A stretch of 64,000 bases of DNA, taken from Microvirga sp. VF16 (GTDB taxonomy: Bacteria; Pseudomonadota; Alphaproteobacteria; Rhizobiales; Beijerinckiaceae). Shown one piece after another: positions 51,782-59,792 of the stretch (the stretch's first letter is position 1; the number at the start of each line of letters is the position of its first letter). Below the pieces are notes generated by a model. It worked only from the letters and a program-made list of their open reading frames with translations. It had not been told where the DNA came from and did no database searches. The DNA lies in contig NZ_CP069354.1 in the NCBI RefSeq assembly GCF_016864375.1, positions 4,437,501 to 4,501,500 on the forward strand. The letters run 5' to 3'. The translations under genes were made by a program, and so were the position numbers.

Positions 51782-53061
51782 TGTTCGAGCGCGAGTATAT
51801 TCCCCCTCCTACGGAAGATGCTGCGCGGGTGACCAGCCTGCGCCGTCTGAAGCCGAAACAGCAGCAGCGGGAGCAACAGCAGCCGCCGCGCCAGGAGCGT
51901 CAGCAAGGGGCGCAGAAGCCCCAGCCGCTGGTGTCGGCCACGCCGTTCAAGTGGCGCGATCCCAAAACGATTCCGCCGCGCGAGTGGATTTATGGCCGTC
52001 ACTACATCCGGCAATTCGCCTCGACGACGGTTGCGCCGGGTGGCGTCGGTAAAACGAACCTTGCCATCGTGGAAGCCCTGGCGATTTGCACGGGCCGGGA
52101 CCTGCTCGGCGTAACGCCGAACGAGCGAACCAAGGTTTGGCTGTGGAACGGGGAAGATCCGCGCGACGAACTGGAGCGGCGCGTCGGCGCGGCCATGATG
52201 TTTTACGGGATACGGTCCGAAGAGATCGAGGGCTGGCTCTTCCTCGATAGCGGACGAGACTCCCCGATCAGCCTCGCTGAGCAGACCAGGGAAGGAACCA
52301 GGATAGCCACCGTGGTGGAGGAAGCCATGGAGGCAACCATCCGCGCGAACGGGATTGGGGTTGTCATCCTCGATCCGTTCGTCTCGGTGCATCAAGTCTC
52401 CGAAAACGACAACGGGGCTATCGATGCCGTCGCCAAGACTATCAACCGCATCGCTCAGCGGACTAACTGCGCCTTCGGCCTGAATCATCACGTCCGCAAG
52501 ACCAACGGAGCCGAAGCCACCGTGGAAGATGGTCGTGGTGCGGTTGCCCTCCTGAGCGCCGCCCGTGCGGCCCGGACGATCAACCAGATGACCCAGGCCG
52601 AGGCGGACAAGTGGGGCGTGGAGAACCGCCGCCTGCATTTCCGCACCTTCGACGGCAAGGCGAACCTCGCTCCACCGTCTGAAAACTCGACATGGTTCAA
52701 GCTGGAAAGCATCGACCTGGGAAACGCAACCGACACCCGGCCCAGCGACTGGATCGGCGTCGTGGCCCAGTGGGAACCTCCCAAACACTTTGACGACGTG
52801 ACGGCGGACCACATGCACGAAGTCCGTCATCGCATCGCCGACGGGCAATGGCGGCTTGATCCCCAATCCCCGGATTGGGTCGGCAAGTGCGTGGCTGAAG
52901 TCCTGAGCCTTGACCTCTCCGACAAGGCCGCGAAGGCCAAGGTCAAGACCATCATCAAGACGTGGATCGAGACCGGCGCGTTGAAGTCCGTCGACAAAGA
53001 GGATCGAAGCCGGAAGTTGCGTGCCTTCGTCATCCCTGGGGACTTCGAGGAGCCGGGTTAG
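51781..53061 (+). CDS. RepA-like AAA ATPase/helicase (AAA_25)
   Basis: A 426-residue ATPase of the hexameric RepA/RecA-like group. The N-terminal 45 residues are Gln-rich and probably flexible. Walker A is APGGVGKTNLA at about 81-91, Walker B VVILDPFVSVHQ at about 196-207, followed by a glutamine/histidine sensor region GLNHHVRKTNG. The C-terminal part is probably a winged helix (VLSLDLSDKAAKAKVKTIIKTWIETGAL). It is coupled to the Toprim gene and followed directly by an iteron-like repeat cluster, together forming a plausible replication module of the integrated element. Confidence 0.85.
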   Translation: MFEREYIPPPTEDAARVTSLRRLKPKQQQREQQQPPRQERQQGAQKPQPLVSATPFKWRDPKTIPPREWIYGRHYIRQFASTTVAPGGVGKTNLAIVEALAICTGRDLLGVTPNERTKVWLWNGEDPRDELERRVGAAMMFYGIRSEEIEGWLFLDSGRDSPISLAEQTREGTRIATVVEEAMEATIRANGIGVVILDPFVSVHQVSENDNGAIDAVAKTINRIAQRTNCAFGLNHHVRKTNGAEATVEDGRGAVALLSAARAARTINQMTQAEADKWGVENRRLHFRTFDGKANLAPPSENSTWFKLESIDLGNATDTRPSDWIGVVAQWEPPKHFDDVTADHMHEVRHRIADGQWRLDPQSPDWVGKCVAEVLSLDLSDKAAKAKVKTIIKTWIETGALKSVDKEDRSRKLRAFVIPGDFEEPG

Positions 53062-53077
53062 TGACGCGTTCTCTCCT

Positions 53078-53198
53078 TGCTCCACCTTGCTCACTCAAGG
53101 TGGAGCAAAGGTGGAGCAGTGGAGCGCTCACACCTGCTCCACCACCACCTCCTCTTGGGAGGTGGTGGGTGGTGGAGCAAGGATCAAAAGGTGGAGCA
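53078..53198. repeat. Iteron-like cluster of GGTGGAGCA, possible element origin
   Basis: Six exact copies of the 9-mer GGTGGAGCA within 121 bp. Plus strand: 53099-53107, 53110-53118, 53171-53179 and 53190-53198. Minus strand: 53078-53086 and 53135-53143. The first two oppose each other as an inverted repeat of about 14 bp, and the copies at 53135 and 53171 form the ends of a second long hairpin (ACCACCACCTCC/GGGAGGTGGTGGGTGGT). They lie 17 bases after the RepA-like ATPase gene. Iterons next to a rep module suggest an origin of replication. Confidence 0.6.
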
Positions 53199-53322
53199 AC
53201 CAGGACGAGCGAGCGGTGAGGTGGGGGGCGGTGAAGCAGGTAGGCCACGAAGGGAAAGCGACCAAGGCGAGACGTGTCTGTCAGCTCACCCCTCATGGGA
53301 AGTCCGACAGGAGCCCAACCCG

Positions 53323-53589
53323 ATGAACCGCCATCAACGCCGCGCCAGAGCTGCGCGCGCGCGCAAGCACGGCACCGGCTATCTCGGCCGCCTCCTTGCC
53401 TATCAAACCAGCCTCCTGGCCGGAAAGCCGGGCGTGCATCACGTCACCATTGCGCACGACGACGGGTGCTCGATGTTCCGGGGCGGCCCTTGCACCTGCT
53501 CACCCGACATGCACAGCCATGCTCATGGCAGCGATGTCGTGGAGGTGATCGAGCTCGATGGATCGGTCACCCGGACGAGAGCGAGTTGA
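53323..53589 (+). CDS. Hypothetical small protein
   Basis: An 88-residue protein. The N-terminus is strongly basic (MNRHQRRARAARARKHG). A middle part has VHHVTIAHDDGCSMFRGGPCTCSPDMHSH, whose Cys and His could bind metal, and the end is acidic. A GGAG site lies nine bases before the ATG. It overlaps the next gene. No family recognised, though this kind of protein is frequent on Methylobacteriaceae elements. Confidence 0.6.
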   Translation: MNRHQRRARAARARKHGTGYLGRLLAYQTSLLAGKPGVHHVTIAHDDGCSMFRGGPCTCSPDMHSHAHGSDVVEVIELDGSVTRTRAS

Positions 53590-53921
53590 GGCATTCCATT
53601 CCAACCCTTCACCTCACGGTTCGCCCGGTGGGCCGGGACCGCTACGCCGCCCTCCTCGACAGCCAGGAACTGTGCCGGTCCTCTACGCCGTTCTTCGCGG
53701 CAGCGCGCCAGCTCCTCGCGCAGGGGCGCGATCCGTCCACGCCGCTGAGCATGCGCCACGAGGGCTCGGCCATCGTCGCGCTGCGGTCGACCATCGGCAA
53801 GGCGGCAAGGCTGACCATCCAGGAGAGCGCCAAGGACAGCGCCCGGATCGTCCGTTTAAGGACCGCCGTCGCGAACGGAGAGTTCACAGAGTTGTCCGGC
53901 CATACCCTCGCTGCCGAATAG
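53586..53921 (+). CDS. Hypothetical small protein
   Basis: Likely 111 residues from a TTG at 53586 that overlaps the previous stop (TTGA), suggesting translational coupling. The sequence looks like a compact alpha/beta protein (TLHLTVRPVGRDRYAALLDS...), with high third-position GC that supports coding. No family recognised. No ATG is available near the beginning. Confidence 0.55.
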   Translation: MRHSIPTLHLTVRPVGRDRYAALLDSQELCRSSTPFFAAARQLLAQGRDPSTPLSMRHEGSAIVALRSTIGKAARLTIQESAKDSARIVRLRTAVANGEFTELSGHTLAAE

Positions 53922-54405
53922 CTCAGGAGATTCCGGATGCCCGGCCACCAGCGGCAAAAGTGCGTCAGCCGGTGGGATAGTAGCCGGGAACCTGGAAATC
54001 GCCGCTGGCGGTGCCACCGCGCGCATGCGTTTAAACGCTTAGACTCAGAGCCGTGAAAGATGACGTTATGCCGAAGTTGGGCGATGGAAAACGGGCGTTT
54101 GTGCTGCTGCGGCAGGTTCAGGACATCGCCCATTGACGGCTTTTCAGCACCTGCAGGCAGGATCGTTGCCATCGGCAGGAAACCGCGCCTGGAAGGCTTC
54201 CTAAGGCTTGCGTTTAAACGCATCCCTTAGCAGCCCCACCAGCGCCCAAGCCGACGGGTAGGACATCGAGTACCTGGACGGCGACTGCGTTCGTGTGCAG
54301 GGGTGCCTTGGACCGGTTGTTGCAGAGCATCGGGAAAAGCCGAGGCGGTTGACCGCGAGGGCAGAGCCAGCTTCTGATCGGATCAAGGAGGAGAGCAACA
54401 AATTC
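53922..54405. other. Gene-free stretch with two identical palindromes
   Basis: No credible gene in about 480 bases. Two copies of the perfect 12-bp palindrome GCGTTTAAACGC lie at 54027-54038 and 54210-54221. Read on opposite strands they share ATGCGTTTAAACGC. They may be regulator sites or ends of a small degraded repeat. Confidence 0.45.
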
Positions 54406-54639
54406 ATGACGAAACCCATCACGTTTGCGTATCCCTGCGCGAAATGCGGAGCCGGGCAGGCCATCCTGCCGGCTAAAATCGAAGCAATGAGCGTTGTGCA
54501 GTGCGTTCAATGTGGTCGAAAGCACGGGCGTCTTGATGAGGTTCAAAAGCAACTCGCTACCAAGGCACGCGAGGAAAGCTTTCAGAAGATGCGGCAGATC
54601 TACCGAAATCGCCCGACTGGGAAGAACCGCTCGTCCTGA
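54406..54639 (+). CDS. Small zinc-ribbon-like protein
   Basis: A 77-residue protein with a probable zinc ribbon: CAKCG at about residues 11-15 and CVQCGRKHG at about 34-42. A Lys/Gln-rich helical tail follows. A strong AGGAGG lies 14 bases before the ATG, somewhat far. Function unknown; zinc ribbons of this size often act as nucleic-acid-binding or adaptor proteins. Confidence 0.6.
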   Translation: MTKPITFAYPCAKCGAGQAILPAKIEAMSVVQCVQCGRKHGRLDEVQKQLATKAREESFQKMRQIYRNRPTGKNRSS

Positions 54640-54865
54640 AGCGACTGAGGCAATTCTATCCATGACGAGCCCGGTCCTCGATCAAGCACCATCTGGTGCT
54701 GCACTGGATCGACCCAGAGCAGGGCATCCGGCGCTTCTACAGGCTCCTGATCGAGGTGAGGTATGGGCTTGGTGCTCAGCGAATGAAGGGACGTCAGGAC
54801 CGTACCGCATCTCTCCTGCGTTATCTGACGGGTTGCTGGTTTAGGCGTCTGCAGGAGGCGTTGCC

Positions 54866-55597
54866 ATGGCCCAGGTCCAGAGACCACCCCGACACCAGGA
54901 CAACCGGCTCCTGGCCGCTCTGGCGAAAGAGGATCTGGCCTGTCTGGAGCCGCACCTGGCCGTCCTGGACCTGCAACGCGGTCAGATCCTCGTTGAGCCG
55001 GGAGGGACTGTCACGCATACCTACTTCCCGCATGATGCCATGGTGTCGCTCGTTACCGTCATGCGGGACGGCAAGGCGGCCGAGATGGCGGTGTTCGGCC
55101 GCGAGGGCCTGTTCGGGCTGGTGAGCGCCTTTGTGAGCAGCCAGTCCTTCGGGCGCTACATCGTCCAGCTGGGCGGCTCGGCATCGCGGATTGACCTCTC
55201 CCGGATGCAAGAGGCCATGGCAGCCCGCCCCATGATCCGGCAACTCGTCCTACTTCACACCGAGGCGCTGATGGCGCAGACGCTCCAGACCGTCGCCTGC
55301 AACGCCGTTCACAGCGTCGAGGCCCGCTGCTGCCGCTGGCTCCTGATGTCGCAGGACAGAGTGGGTGAGGCGGAGCTGCCTCTCACGCATGAGTTCTTGG
55401 CCGAGATGCTGGGCGTGCAGCGCTCGACGGTGAGCGAGGTCACGCGCACGCTGCAGGACAAGGGCCTCATCCAGCAAGGCAGAGGGATGATTACGGTCCT
55501 TGACCGTCCCGCTCTTCAGAAAGCCACGTGTGAGTGCTACGGGATCATTCGTCAGCGCTACCAGCAGCTCCTGCCGCAGACCTATGAGCGGGATTGA
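54866..55597 (+). CDS. Crp/Fnr family transcriptional regulator
   Basis: A 243-residue regulator. The cNMP-like domain (about 15-130) has LQRGQILVEPGGTVTHTYFPHDAMVSLV. The winged helix (about 165-225) has LPLTHEFLAEMLGVQRSTVSEVTRTLQDKGLI. It lacks the FNR cysteine cluster and the CRP cAMP signature RxSxx, so it belongs to the large group of Crp-like regulators in Hyphomicrobiales whose signal is unknown, often stress or redox. It stands alone in the accessory region. Confidence 0.9.
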   Translation: MAQVQRPPRHQDNRLLAALAKEDLACLEPHLAVLDLQRGQILVEPGGTVTHTYFPHDAMVSLVTVMRDGKAAEMAVFGREGLFGLVSAFVSSQSFGRYIVQLGGSASRIDLSRMQEAMAARPMIRQLVLLHTEALMAQTLQTVACNAVHSVEARCCRWLLMSQDRVGEAELPLTHEFLAEMLGVQRSTVSEVTRTLQDKGLIQQGRGMITVLDRPALQKATCECYGIIRQRYQQLLPQTYERD

Positions 55598-55715
55598 ACA
55601 GGGGCTCTAATTGCCGCCGTTCCGCTGTGGCCTCTCTCACGGCTGATCTTGGAATTCGCCTCAGGTTGGGCTAGGTCGGGAATGGACGATACTCCGGCAG
55701 GCTGCGGCTTTGATC

Positions 55716-55922
55716 TTAGGCAATCTTGCGCGAGTCGGACATGGCGCTTGCCTTGGTAGCTGACCGACGACACTGGGCCATCTGACGGTTCAGGGTGGCA
55801 ATCGCCGTGCGAGCAAGGTCTCTGAAGTGCCTCTGAATCGCGCCTTGCGCATCATTCCAGGTACCCGGAAATTCGGCCTCGTAGAACGCTCGTGCCACGT
55901 GCTCGACTTGCTCTTGGGTCAT
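55716..55922 (-). CDS. Hypothetical small protein
   Basis: A 68-residue, probably helical soluble protein (EQVEHVARAFYEAEFPGTWNDAQGAIQRHFRDLARTAI). A good AGGAG site lies seven bases before the ATG at 55922. No family recognised by name. Between this gene and the next minus-strand gene, at about 56010-56101, the plus strand carries a short coding-like remnant (EAKFHLFEAAQHLDELAADEERR) without a start. Confidence 0.6.
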   Translation of the reverse strand: MTQEQVEHVARAFYEAEFPGTWNDAQGAIQRHFRDLARTAIATLNRQMAQCRRSATKASAMSDSRKIA

Positions 55923-56128
55923 GCAAGTCTCCTATCTTCAGGAGGTAGAATATCCTATTTAGGAATACTCCTCCTCGGCTCTGCCGAGGTACTCCGTTAG
56001 AGAATATGGTGGAGAGCAGGCTCGCTCCTCGAAGCCAAGTTTCACCTGTTCGAGGCGGCCCAGCACCTTGACGAGCTGGCGGCAGACGAGGAGCGCCGAT
56101 AGGCTGCCGTCGCGTCGGCGATCCTATG

Positions 56129-56386
56129 CTATCTCGACTGTTCGTCCGCTCGCTTAGCGCTGGTACCCGCCCGCCGATCAATCTCGCCTGCAACGGCTGA
56201 CCAAAACCTAAAGCCTTGCTCGCTCCCTCTGGCCCGGCAATAAAAGGCCTGCTGCCGAGCGCGGGCATAGGCCGCTGTGCCCTCATACGCGATCAGGCAT
56301 ACAGCTTCGTACTCGACTGCCGTGAGGCCGTCTTGAGGCCGACGCTTGGCAAGGGAGCTGCGGATATAACTGATGAGGCGCTTCAT
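56129..56386 (-). CDS. Hypothetical small protein
   Basis: About 85 residues: a basic N-terminus (MKRLISYIRSSLAKRR) and an Ala/Arg-rich body with AAYARARQQAFYCRARGSEQGFRFWSAVAGEIDRR, probably helical. Earlier in-frame starts (to 56491) are possible. The Trp/Phe/Arg pattern looks like a true, conserved small protein, but I cannot name a family. Confidence 0.5.
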   Translation of the reverse strand: MKRLISYIRSSLAKRRPQDGLTAVEYEAVCLIAYEGTAAYARARQQAFYCRARGSEQGFRFWSAVAGEIDRRAGTSAKRADEQSR

Positions 56387-56623
56387 CAGTGCCAGTATGG
56401 GCACGTGATGCGGCGGGTCAATCAGATGTGTAGCGAGCGAACTCTCAACCATAGTCGAGCGGTCGTGGTTCGGATCGGTGCCTGTCGACACGACCCGGGG
56501 TGCGATCCTGCCGCCTCAGCCGGGATGGTGGATTACCGTCCGCAGGTGCTGGCGTGCGCAGATGCTTGACCCCGCAACGTATTTGGCGAACTGATTGCAC
56601 CATACCCGGTAATGGGATGAGTT

Positions 56624-57130
56624 ATGGATCAGGCAGAACAGCAGAAGCTGGATCTCACCAGCATCACCACCGACATCGTTTCAGCGTATGTTGCGAACAA
56701 TGCAGTCCATCGGGCCGATCTGCCGGCCGTGATAGCGTCCGTACATGCTGCGCTCCGAGGGTTAGTCGCTCCCAAGCGACTGGAGTCTGAGAAGCGCGAG
56801 CCTGCTGTTGCGATCCGCAGGTCTGTCACGCCTGACTACCTGATCAGTCTTGAAGACGGCAAGAAGTACAAGACGCTCAAGCGCCATCTTGGAAAGCTGG
56901 GGCTAACCCCCGAACAGTATCGTGCAAAGTGGGGACTTCCCGGTGACTATCCGATAGTCGCGCCAAACTACGCGCAGAAGCGCTCCGAGCTCGCCAGAAG
57001 CAGTGGCCTCGGCCAGCAGCGGCGGAAGACCGCCGCGAAAGCAGCTGCAGCGCTGGAGGAGACCGCAACGGCTCCGGCCAAGGCTTCAACACCCAAGCGT
57101 CGTGCACCTTCTAAGAAGACCAGCGAGTAA
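56624..57130 (+). CDS. MucR/Ros family transcriptional regulator lacking the usual zinc ligands
   Basis: A 168-residue MucR-type protein. The N-terminal oligomerisation part (about 1-60) and the DNA-binding core (about 70-130: SVTPDYLISLEDGKKYKTLKRHLGKLGLTPEQYRAKWGLPGDYPIVAPNYAQKRSELA) are clear. In Ros/MucR the core starts with a Cys-x2-Cys or Cys plus Asp ligand and ends with His-x-His. Here the Cys is Ser (LISLEDG) and the second His is Lys (HLGKLG). Such zinc-less family members are known from Mesorhizobium. The tail is a basic Ala/Lys/Pro extension. It probably acts as a silencer of acquired genes. Confidence 0.88.
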   Translation: MDQAEQQKLDLTSITTDIVSAYVANNAVHRADLPAVIASVHAALRGLVAPKRLESEKREPAVAIRRSVTPDYLISLEDGKKYKTLKRHLGKLGLTPEQYRAKWGLPGDYPIVAPNYAQKRSELARSSGLGQQRRKTAAKAAAALEETATAPAKASTPKRRAPSKKTSE

Positions 57131-57637
57131 GCTCCGAGCGGCCTTAGGTGGCTTAGCAAAACCCCGTCCCAACCATCTCACTCAGGCGAGGATTGCCTGC
57201 CCCTCCGTTCAAGATCTGCAATCTGACCCGGTTCGCTTCTGCCGTTGGCAGGGATCGGGCGATGCAAATACCGTTGTCGACAAGCTTAATGGAGCGACCG
57301 TCAGCTTCTCGCTTTGCCTCTGTTCGTCGTGACGCTCGTCCTGCATGGGCTATCTCCGAACTCACCCAGCTTGATCAGCCTCGCACGGGCGCGAAAGATC
57401 ATCTAGAATTTCCGAGAAGCCTGTGTGGACGGAATGGGCGTCCTGGCTCCGTCTCAGCACGGGTGCAAATTTGCGCAGCCCGCGAATACAAGGGTCTAAG
57501 AGAGGGGGAGGAAGCGGCTTTACTCTATCTACCTCTGCTCTTGAACCGAGACCTCGAAGCACATTGGAGCCCCCAAAAAGGTTTTCGGCAAAGCCGACGG
57601 AACTTGATGGAGGCGGCAGAGCTGGGTTCTTGGAGGT
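57131..57637. other. Region without a secure gene
   Basis: One weak minus-strand frame at 57153-57365 (GTG start, about 70 residues, with RSIKLVDNGICIARSLPTAE) may be a small protein. An overlapping minus-strand frame that starts with ATG near 57344 has a better ribosome site, so neither is decided. The rest (57366-57637) shows nothing on either strand. Confidence 0.3.
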
Positions 57638-57736
57638 CTACAGGATATATCCAAGCCCATACAGTAGCAGTGTGGCCGCTATCGCAACACCCAGCGCAAG
57701 CAGGAGCCACGGTAAATATCCGCCGAAGTCATCCAT
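57638..57736 (-). CDS. 32-residue membrane microprotein
   Basis: Short gene with a strong ribosome site (AAGGAG eight bases before the ATG). The product has a polar acidic head (MDDFGGYLP) and a single hydrophobic helix (WLLLALGVAIAATLLLYGLG), so a one-span membrane peptide. It is not adjacent to a partner in the same direction. Function unknown. Confidence 0.55.
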   Translation of the reverse strand: MDDFGGYLPWLLLALGVAIAATLLLYGLGYIL

Positions 57737-57789
57737 CGCGAACTCCTTCGCAGCCGGGAGACCGGGGAGATGAATGAGCTAGGATCGTG

Positions 57790-58059
57790 ATGGACGACAA
57801 GCGTTCCCCCTTTCTGTTCCATCTCGTACTGCAACGGGTCGACCATGCCCAGCATGTGGCCCGGTTCTATTCCCTCATGAGCGAGCGGGATCTCTTCGGG
57901 ACCGTGCGCCTGGTGCGCGACTGGGGCCGGATTGGCACCAAGGGATAGGAGCTGGTCGATATCCATGCCGACGAGAACCGCGGCGCGGCTATCGAGGTTT
58001 GTGAGAGGTAGTTCTTCTGAACCGTACCGAAGCGGCAGCGCATCCCGCATCATCGCTGA
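57790..58059 (+). pseudogene. WGR domain gene broken by a nonsense codon
   Basis: The translation starts like WGR-domain proteins (FYSLMSERDLFGTVRLVRDWGRIGTKG) but meets TAG at 57946-57948 after 52 codons, in the place of a likely Gln codon. The same frame continues with similarity (ELVDIHADENRGAAIEVCER) to further stops at 58009 and 58018. I read it as a decayed gene for a small WGR protein (DNA or nucleotide-associated domain). Confidence 0.65.
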
Positions 58060-58103
58060 AAGAGATGATTCCGGATCGCCGGTGTCAGCCGGAGGAGGAG
58101 CGA

Positions 58104-58220
58104 ATGGCTTCAGAAGAGGCAGTGGCTCTAACAGTCCTGGCAGTGATGGCCTTGATTCTCCTTGGCGGCCCTTGGGTGCTCATATGGCTCTGCAACTATG
58201 GTCCAACCGAGGAACGATAG
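58104..58220 (+). CDS. 38-residue membrane microprotein
   Basis: Very strong ribosome site (GGAGGAGGAG four to thirteen bases before the ATG). The product has an acidic head (MASEEAV), one long hydrophobic helix (ALTVLAVMALILLGGPWVLIW) and a short tail (LCNYGPTEER). It is a one-span membrane peptide of unknown function. A frame of 47 codons from 58223 follows but looks less convincing. Confidence 0.55.
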   Translation: MASEEAVALTVLAVMALILLGGPWVLIWLCNYGPTEER

Positions 58221-58401
58221 ACATGCACCATGGGCTCGGCCCCAACGATGGAAAGATCCATGCAGATACCAACGTTATCAAGAGCTCTGGGAAGGTCCCA
58301 TCAGTGATCTCCGTATACTCCTCGTTGGTTGGAACCGCCAAGCATGGCCATCGCTTAGAGTGTTGAAGCTTTGAAGGATCCTCCAAACACCGGGGTCGCC
58401 T

Positions 58402-58746
58402 ATGCCACAGAGCCAGAACCCCATTGTTGAATGGCCGGCAGATTTCTATCGCCTGCTCGCGGGTATTCAGATCGTCACCGGTGCCGATGGCCATCGCTAT
58501 GGCCGCATCGACGTCGACGTAGACCCGGAGACCCTGTTCCTGCTCAACGACTTCGAAGCTCGGGTGCGGCACCGCCAAGTGCGGCTCAGACTGGCCGACA
58601 GTGCTGAAGAATGCCTCGTGGGTGAGATGAACCCGGTGGTTGGCCTCGGGGCCGCGGCCGATCCAGCTCAGCACATCGGCAAAGTCCGCATCAGCTTTCA
58701 CGATATCCAAGATGATAGCTGCATCAATCCAGCACCTCAGATGTAA
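58402..58746 (+). CDS. Hypothetical protein
   Basis: A 114-residue protein of unknown function with high third-position GC in this frame, which favours it over the overlapping minus-strand frame. It appears alpha/beta, with HRYGRIDVDVDPETLFLLNDFEARVRHRQVRLRL in the middle, and acidic overall. The stop is five bases before a degenerate dif-like site (58751). Confidence 0.5.
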   Translation: MPQSQNPIVEWPADFYRLLAGIQIVTGADGHRYGRIDVDVDPETLFLLNDFEARVRHRQVRLRLADSAEECLVGEMNPVVGLGAAADPAQHIGKVRISFHDIQDDSCINPAPQM

Positions 58747-58750
58747 CGCG

Positions 58751-58777
58751 CATTTCGGATAAGGCTGTTTAGGGAAT
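58751..58777 (+). repeat. Degenerate dif-like site
   Basis: CATTTCGGATAA, six bases, then TTAGGGAAT. It matches the right-hand repeat family (AATTTCGCATAA-N6-GTATGGAAC) in 10 of 12 left-arm and 6 of 9 right-arm positions. Listed as a possible decayed member. Confidence 0.3.
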
Positions 58778-58956
58778 GAGCTTGTGCGGGCGAAGCGGCG
58801 GCGTGGCTACCCAGACCTCTCACCAATTGCACCAAGCTTTCGTGATTACCGCTTTTCATCCGAGGCATAGCGCGAAGGTCCAGAGCCTCCATGGCCGGAC
58901 GCGGGATATCATCTCTTCACGAACCGGTGATCGTTGTTCGGTAAGAGGACCTCGGG

Positions 58957-59226
58957 TTGGGCCGCAAAGAGTTCGAGTTGACGGCACGAGACTATTTCAT
59001 GCTTGGAACGCTGGCGGAGGCTGCAAACGGCACGGATCATTTGCCCCATGGCTGCACTGATGCACAAGCCAAGAGGCTGGTGGAGGAAGGCTATCTGGAG
59101 CGAGCTGCCACCCGTGCTGCAGACGGCCGCGAGATGGTTCGCTACAGGATCACCGCAAAGGGCAGAGCCGCGTGGGCCGCCTATCGCTTCACCGGAGATC
59201 CACCGCCTGAAGCGGGGACCGAATAG
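58957..59226 (+). CDS. Small winged-helix-like protein
   Basis: An 89-residue protein starting with TTG at 58957, with AGAGG about eight bases upstream. The layout FELTARDYFMLGTLAEAANGTDH...AKRLVEEGYLERAATRAADGREMVRYRITAKGRAAW is that of a winged helix with a beta hairpin wing (MarR/PadR-like half). Probably a DNA-binding protein; targets unknown. Confidence 0.55.
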   Translation: MGRKEFELTARDYFMLGTLAEAANGTDHLPHGCTDAQAKRLVEEGYLERAATRAADGREMVRYRITAKGRAAWAAYRFTGDPPPEAGTE

Positions 59227-59792
59227 CGCCGGTTCGTCTTCAAGAGACACGGGAAGCATGGGCCGAGCGGAGGCGGCTTACGATGAAGGTCTGCAGCAGG
59301 TCTTGGTTGGGTAAAAACGCGGACGTGTCGCTCGCTGGAGCAACTTTCTGTCTTGGCGGCACGGGCAGACCGAGAATCTTCCGGCATAAGGGCACGAAGT
59401 TATACAAATCGTTTGTCAAGTTCGGACCCGTTTGAGTTTTTACACAGCCAGGGTCAGGCAGTGAAGTTCGCCGACTTTTCGGAATGTCTGGTGCTCCCCG
59501 TGTGAGCGGACATTCGGTGTACTTCCGCCTCGTGCCAGGCGGACATCATCGTTGCTGAGAGAAATGATGTGTAAGCCGAAACAGACCTCCCCAACTTCAG
59601 TTTTTGTTGCCCCAGACGCGACAAGGTAGCCTGAGCGAGCCAGGCCTGGGAGATGAGGACTGCAGAGTTGCATCTCTCCCCTCTGCAGCCGCTGTTGGAT
59701 CGGTGATCTGCTCAGGGTTCTTGGACACGCCGACGGAATGGGAGTACCATTATTTCTCTTCCCTTGGGTGACATACCAGCAGGGAGATCAAC
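59227..59792. other. Long stretch without a secure gene
   Basis: About 565 bases. A 50-codon plus frame at 59283 and a 77-codon minus frame at 59440-59673 exist, but neither has a ribosome site or family resemblance. The last 60 bases serve as leader for the catalase-like gene (GGGAGA before its ATG). Confidence 0.4.

Noticed and set aside
50965..53094. Minus-strand frame of 709 codons opposite the primase and ATPase genes
   Set aside because: Longest frame in the region but antisense to Walker A/B and Toprim motifs; composition effect of high GC.
53078..53198. CRISPR array
   Set aside because: The repeated unit is 9 bp, in both orientations and unevenly spaced; no spacer-repeat periodicity and no cas genes.
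58180..58710. Minus-strand frame of 176 codons opposite the 114-residue hypothetical gene
   Set aside because: Third-position GC supports the plus strand at 58402-58746; the minus frame also runs across the small membrane gene end.
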